Shown piece after piece: positions 32,479-34,861 of a DNA stretch of 34,861 bases (position 1 is its first letter; each line of letters opens with the position of its first letter). This stretch comes from Vibrio nigripulchritudo ATCC 27043. Lineage in GTDB: Bacteria; Pseudomonadota; Gammaproteobacteria; Enterobacterales; Vibrionaceae. The translations under genes were made by a program, and so were the position numbers. The notes beneath the pieces are model-generated. The model ran no database searches. It was given only the letters and a program-made list of their open reading frames with translations, and was not told the origin of the DNA. The DNA lies in NCBI RefSeq assembly GCF_000222685.1, contig NZ_AFWJ01000271.1, positions 1 to 34,861 on the forward strand. The letters are read 5' to 3'.

Positions 32479-33798
32479 TTACACAGAAGGAGCCAGATAA
32501 GGTTTGATGAGTTGGTGAATGTTGACTTTTGCTCCAAGCCTAGACGCAAGCATGTAAATCCCACCAATCTTTCTGTGAAGAAATAATGCATCAGCAGGAG
32601 GAGTATGCCAATAGTCCTGTTCCATGCTTAACACAGTTCCCGCTTCCCGAATTCGCTGAGCCAATCCGCTGGCTTTGAAATCGTATTCTTCATCGACAAG
32701 CATGGGTTCGCACGCCAGTTTCACTAACCCCAAAATTGCCTGACGTTGATGCGGCAAAATGGTTTGGCTGAAAAAGCCGATTTGCTCCAATGCCTGATTT
32801 AATCCTTGCTCGTCATTGTTGGTTACAGAAATAAATGCCTGACGATAGCCCTCGCTGAATTCGGTGCTGTATTCTCGCGTGGCTCCGAAATCCAACAACC
32901 CGATTTGGTCAGACTGCTCAAGGTAAAGGTAGTTTGCGAAGTTAGGGTCGGTTTGAACCATACGCAGTTCAAAGAGTTCTCTAAACATCAAATCGATGAG
33001 GTTATGCAGAACCTTATTACGTGTCTCTTGATCAAAGCTTTCAATCTGATCGATGGAAACGCCCTCAATAAACGCCATTGTGAGCACAGAATCGGAAGAC
33101 ATTTCTTGGTAAATCTTTGGCACCACAAAAAACGGATGCGCTTTCAAAGCTTGGTAATAGCGAGTAGCGAATTCCGCTTCACGTTGGTAATCCGCTTCAT
33201 CGTGAAGCTGCTTTTTGGCTTCTTCCAAAAGCCCTTTGTAATCCACCGATTCGGGAAACAAGCCAACAACCTTCAACAGCGTGCCAACGTTATCGACATC
33301 ACTGTCTATGCTTTTGCGCACGCCCGGGTACTGCACTTTAACCGCTAATTTGTCGCCATCGTCGCTGTATGCCTGATGCACCTGACCGATAGACGCACTG
33401 GCAATCGGTTTGAATTTGAAAGCCAGAAATTGGGTTTTCCACTCTTTTCCAAGGCTGCTTTCCAACACCTGATTGAGCTGTTTGGAAGGTAAGGGATCGG
33501 CGTTGGATCGAAGCCGCGCCAAAATGTTCGCCAGCTCTGGTTCAAGCAAGTCCCCCGCATCCATCGAAAGCATTTGACCTAACTTCATCGCCGCACCGCG
33601 CAAATGCGCAAGCTGATCGGTCAGGCGACCGATGTTCTGCGGCGTTAACAACAAATCCTTGGCTTTGGGTTTATTCCCTTGGGCAAGCTGTTTGGTGCCT
33701 TCCGCCAACACATTGCCCGCCACACGGGCAGTCAAGGATGCAAACTTGCCAAATCTGGAAATACGGTGTGAAGGTAGGTTTCTTTCTCTCGAAGACAT
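32479..33798 (-). CDS. ABC1/AarF (UbiB-like) atypical kinase family protein
   Basis: The 439-residue reading starts at ATG 33798; an in-frame GTG at 33804 would add two residues. It has the family marks: KxGQ in RGAAMKLGQMLSMD, the alanine-rich nucleotide loop IASASIGQVHQAY, the invariant lysine in LAVKVQYPG, the acidic helix DEADYQREAEFATRYYQAL, the catalytic-loop equivalent VQTDPNFANYLY and the DFG-like LLDFGATRE. These proteins are ATPase-like kinases linked to ubiquinone biosynthesis and lipid handling. This one lacks the C-terminal membrane helices of UbiB proper, so it is a paralogue with an unproven role. It stands alone. Confidence 0.92.
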   Translation of the reverse strand: MSSRERNLPSHRISRFGKFASLTARVAGNVLAEGTKQLAQGNKPKAKDLLLTPQNIGRLTDQLAHLRGAAMKLGQMLSMDAGDLLEPELANILARLRSNADPLPSKQLNQVLESSLGKEWKTQFLAFKFKPIASASIGQVHQAYSDDGDKLAVKVQYPGVRKSIDSDVDNVGTLLKVVGLFPESVDYKGLLEEAKKQLHDEADYQREAEFATRYYQALKAHPFFVVPKIYQEMSSDSVLTMAFIEGVSIDQIESFDQETRNKVLHNLIDLMFRELFELRMVQTDPNFANYLYLEQSDQIGLLDFGATREYSTEFSEGYRQAFISVTNNDEQGLNQALEQIGFFSQTILPHQRQAILGLVKLACEPMLVDEEYDFKASGLAQRIREAGTVLSMEQDYWHTPPADALFLHRKIGGIYMLASRLGAKVNIHQLIKPYLAPSV

Positions 33799-33992
33799 GA
33801 ACACTCTCAGTCAAGGCGCGTGACCACTATATGATAATGCGCACAAATACATTTAGTCGAATTATCAATACGATGGATTGTGCTGTTTAGGATCAGTTTA
33901 TGGCTTCTATACTTAGCCGTGCTATCCGCTAGTCGCAATTTTAACGCAGCGGTTTTCTTGTGAAGAAAATTGTGTCATATAGGCTGTACTCG

Positions 33993-34364
33993 ATGGTGAA
34001 GAAGTGCGAAGGTGGAAAAGATTTGTCGATTTCAGATATTGCTCTTTAAGTAGGTTTAATAATTTTAGTCTGTGCAGCAATCAATTTATTTAAAGGTATT
34101 AATTTCTACAACAAAACTATCGATGAACTCGATAAAAAGTCATTACCTTTGGCTATTGCTTTGCCTTTTCTGATATTTATTAAGGGAGCACACAACGACA
34201 TAGGTGAAAGTTACCGAAAGTTGTGTTTGAAGCATCTCGGTCTCTTCCTTTTGTTTGGGCTGTTTTTCTGTCTCATAGTGCTATTCGCTGACAGGACAAG
34301 CGGGGGTTCTTGGAGCGAATTGAATCTGATGTTAAAAAGTCTGGGCAACAAAGAGGGAGTTTAA
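33993..34364 (+). pseudogene. Small membrane-protein gene interrupted by an in-frame TAA
   Basis: ATG 33993 opens a frame reading MVKKCEGGKDLSISDIAL, then a TAA at 34047-34049, after which the same frame runs on without stops as VGLIILVCAAINLFKGINFY and two further hydrophobic stretches (PLAIALPFLIFI, HLGLFLLFGLFFCLIVLFA) to a TAA at 34362. Read through, it makes a 122-residue protein with three membrane helices. There is no good start just after the TAA (TTG at 34149 would begin inside a helix region). So it is most likely a nonsense mutant, less likely a readthrough gene or two frames. Its end overlaps the next gene by one base. Confidence 0.55.
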
Positions 34365-34720
34365 TGAAGTTAAACATACTGGCATTTTGGTGTGGTTTCG
34401 CAACGCTGTTTAGTATCCAGATTGCAGGTACATTTGCTTACTACGAGTTCTTCTCTTCCCAAAACTATCCAATAGTAAGCTGCTTTATTTCTTTTTTTGC
34501 TGGGATATTGGCGGGTTGTGTGACTAAGAGCATTGTTACTCGCCCAAATCTAAGTGTCCACGTAGCATTAAGTGTTTTGGTGTGCTTGATCTGGAGCGTT
34601 CTCTTTCCAGTTCCTCCATGGCGAAGTCTTCTGGTTTGGTATTGGCCTTTTTGGGGATTTGGGTCTTTCGTTGCAGTACTTACTTTATGTAAGTTAAAGT
34701 CAAACAATACCGAAGCATGA
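34364..34720 (+). CDS. Small membrane protein of unknown function (118 aa)
   Basis: ATG 34364 follows AGAGGGAG and overlaps the stop of the previous frame (TAATG). The product is almost wholly hydrophobic with about four membrane helices (NILAFWCGFATLFSIQIAGTF, IVSCFISFFAGILAGC, VALSVLVCLIWSVLF, LVWYWPFWGFGSFVAVLTL) and a short basic tail. No family is recognised. It is the middle of three overlapping genes for small membrane proteins. Confidence 0.7.
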   Translation: MKLNILAFWCGFATLFSIQIAGTFAYYEFFSSQNYPIVSCFISFFAGILAGCVTKSIVTRPNLSVHVALSVLVCLIWSVLFPVPPWRSLLVWYWPFWGFGSFVAVLTLCKLKSNNTEA

Positions 34721-34861
34721 CAATCGGTCATTTTCTACTAACTCTTGAAATAGTGGTGTGTATGCATATTTTTTTAGCAATGTTGATAATGCTTTGTGTA
34801 TTTTTAGCGTTCAGATTTGGTTTTATTGTCCTAGACCGATGCGTGTTTGAATTTCAGTTAA
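34717..34861 (+). CDS. Third small membrane protein, partial (runs off the window)
   Basis: ATG 34717 overlaps the previous stop (ATGA) and the frame stays open to the end of the window (48 codons). It begins MTIGHFLLTLEIVVCMHIF and continues with a long hydrophobic helix, then RFGFIVLDRCVFEFQL. The four-base overlap indicates translational coupling with the upstream gene, so it is likely real although short. Confidence 0.55.
   Translation, partial: MTIGHFLLTLEIVVCMHIFLAMLIMLCVFLAFRFGFIVLDRCVFEFQL

Noticed and set aside
34149-34364. A separate 71-residue protein starting at TTG 34149
   Set aside because: The same frame is open from 34050 with a membrane helix encoded before the TTG, so the TTG is internal; the interrupted gene from 33993 explains the region better.
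1-34861. CRISPR arrays, tRNA or rRNA genes, insertion sequences, prophage genes, integron attC sites
   Set aside because: I scanned for regularly spaced repeats, transposase or integrase motifs and RNA-gene signatures and saw none.

Overview
The window reads as a chromosomal segment of a marine gammaproteobacterium of the Vibrionaceae. The clearest signs are a yeeN-type YebC paralogue followed by a 3-hydroxyisobutyrate-dehydrogenase-like gene (a pairing I remember from Vibrio chromosome 2), a Vibrio-type Fur box, an NsrR-type palindrome, an enteric-like RbsR with its operator, and many small monocistronic units closed by hairpin terminators. I see no phage genes, insertion sequences, rRNA, tRNA or CRISPR. 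Base composition is moderate in the genes, with two strongly AT-rich intergenic tracts (about 7014-7946 and 21608-22053).

Layout. 1-5000: an anion transporter with a LysR regulator (minus), a small outer-membrane barrel (plus) and a monofunctional catalase (minus). 5000-7000: a secreted metzincin protease and, just upstream in the same operon, a separate exported protein that resembles the pro-region such proteases normally carry at their own N-terminus. 7000-11850: an AT-rich spacer, then a near-perfect Fur box that runs directly into the last 45 codons of a vanished TonB-dependent receptor, followed by a Tat-exported substrate-binding protein, permease, ATPase and NnrS in one overlapping operon. 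11950-17400: a small unknown protein, yeeN, an HIBADH-family dehydrogenase, a membrane protein coupled to a zinc-ribbon rhomboid protease, a nucleotidyltransferase-fold protein and a LysE-type exporter. 17450-21600: a quinone-oxidoreductase-like MDR enzyme, then an amino-acid racemase plus DAACS symporter operon divergent from a HypT-like LysR regulator. 21600-24900: an AT-rich spacer and two exported proteins of unknown function, the second with a beta-rich front half and a HEAT-like alpha-helical rear half. 25000-27540: an rbsDKR operon without the rbsACB ribose transporter genes. 27760-29460: a CAP-domain lipoprotein, a peroxiredoxin and a two-cysteine HxlR regulator. 29620-32440: a methyltransferase, then a PAS protein and a diflavin reductase, tightly linked and preceded by a 35-bp perfect palindrome matching the NsrR nitric-oxide operator. 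32480-34861: an AarF/UbiB-type kinase-like protein and an operon of three small membrane proteins, the first split by an in-frame stop and the third running off the window.

The most interesting parts are (1) the NsrR-box PAS/diflavin reductase pair, which looks like an undescribed nitric-oxide-responsive electron-transfer unit; (2) the protease whose pro-region appears to be encoded by a separate gene; (3) the Fur-controlled ABC/NnrS operon with a deleted receptor; and (4) the paired secreted/HEAT proteins. All functional statements rest on motif reading by eye; no database search was run.
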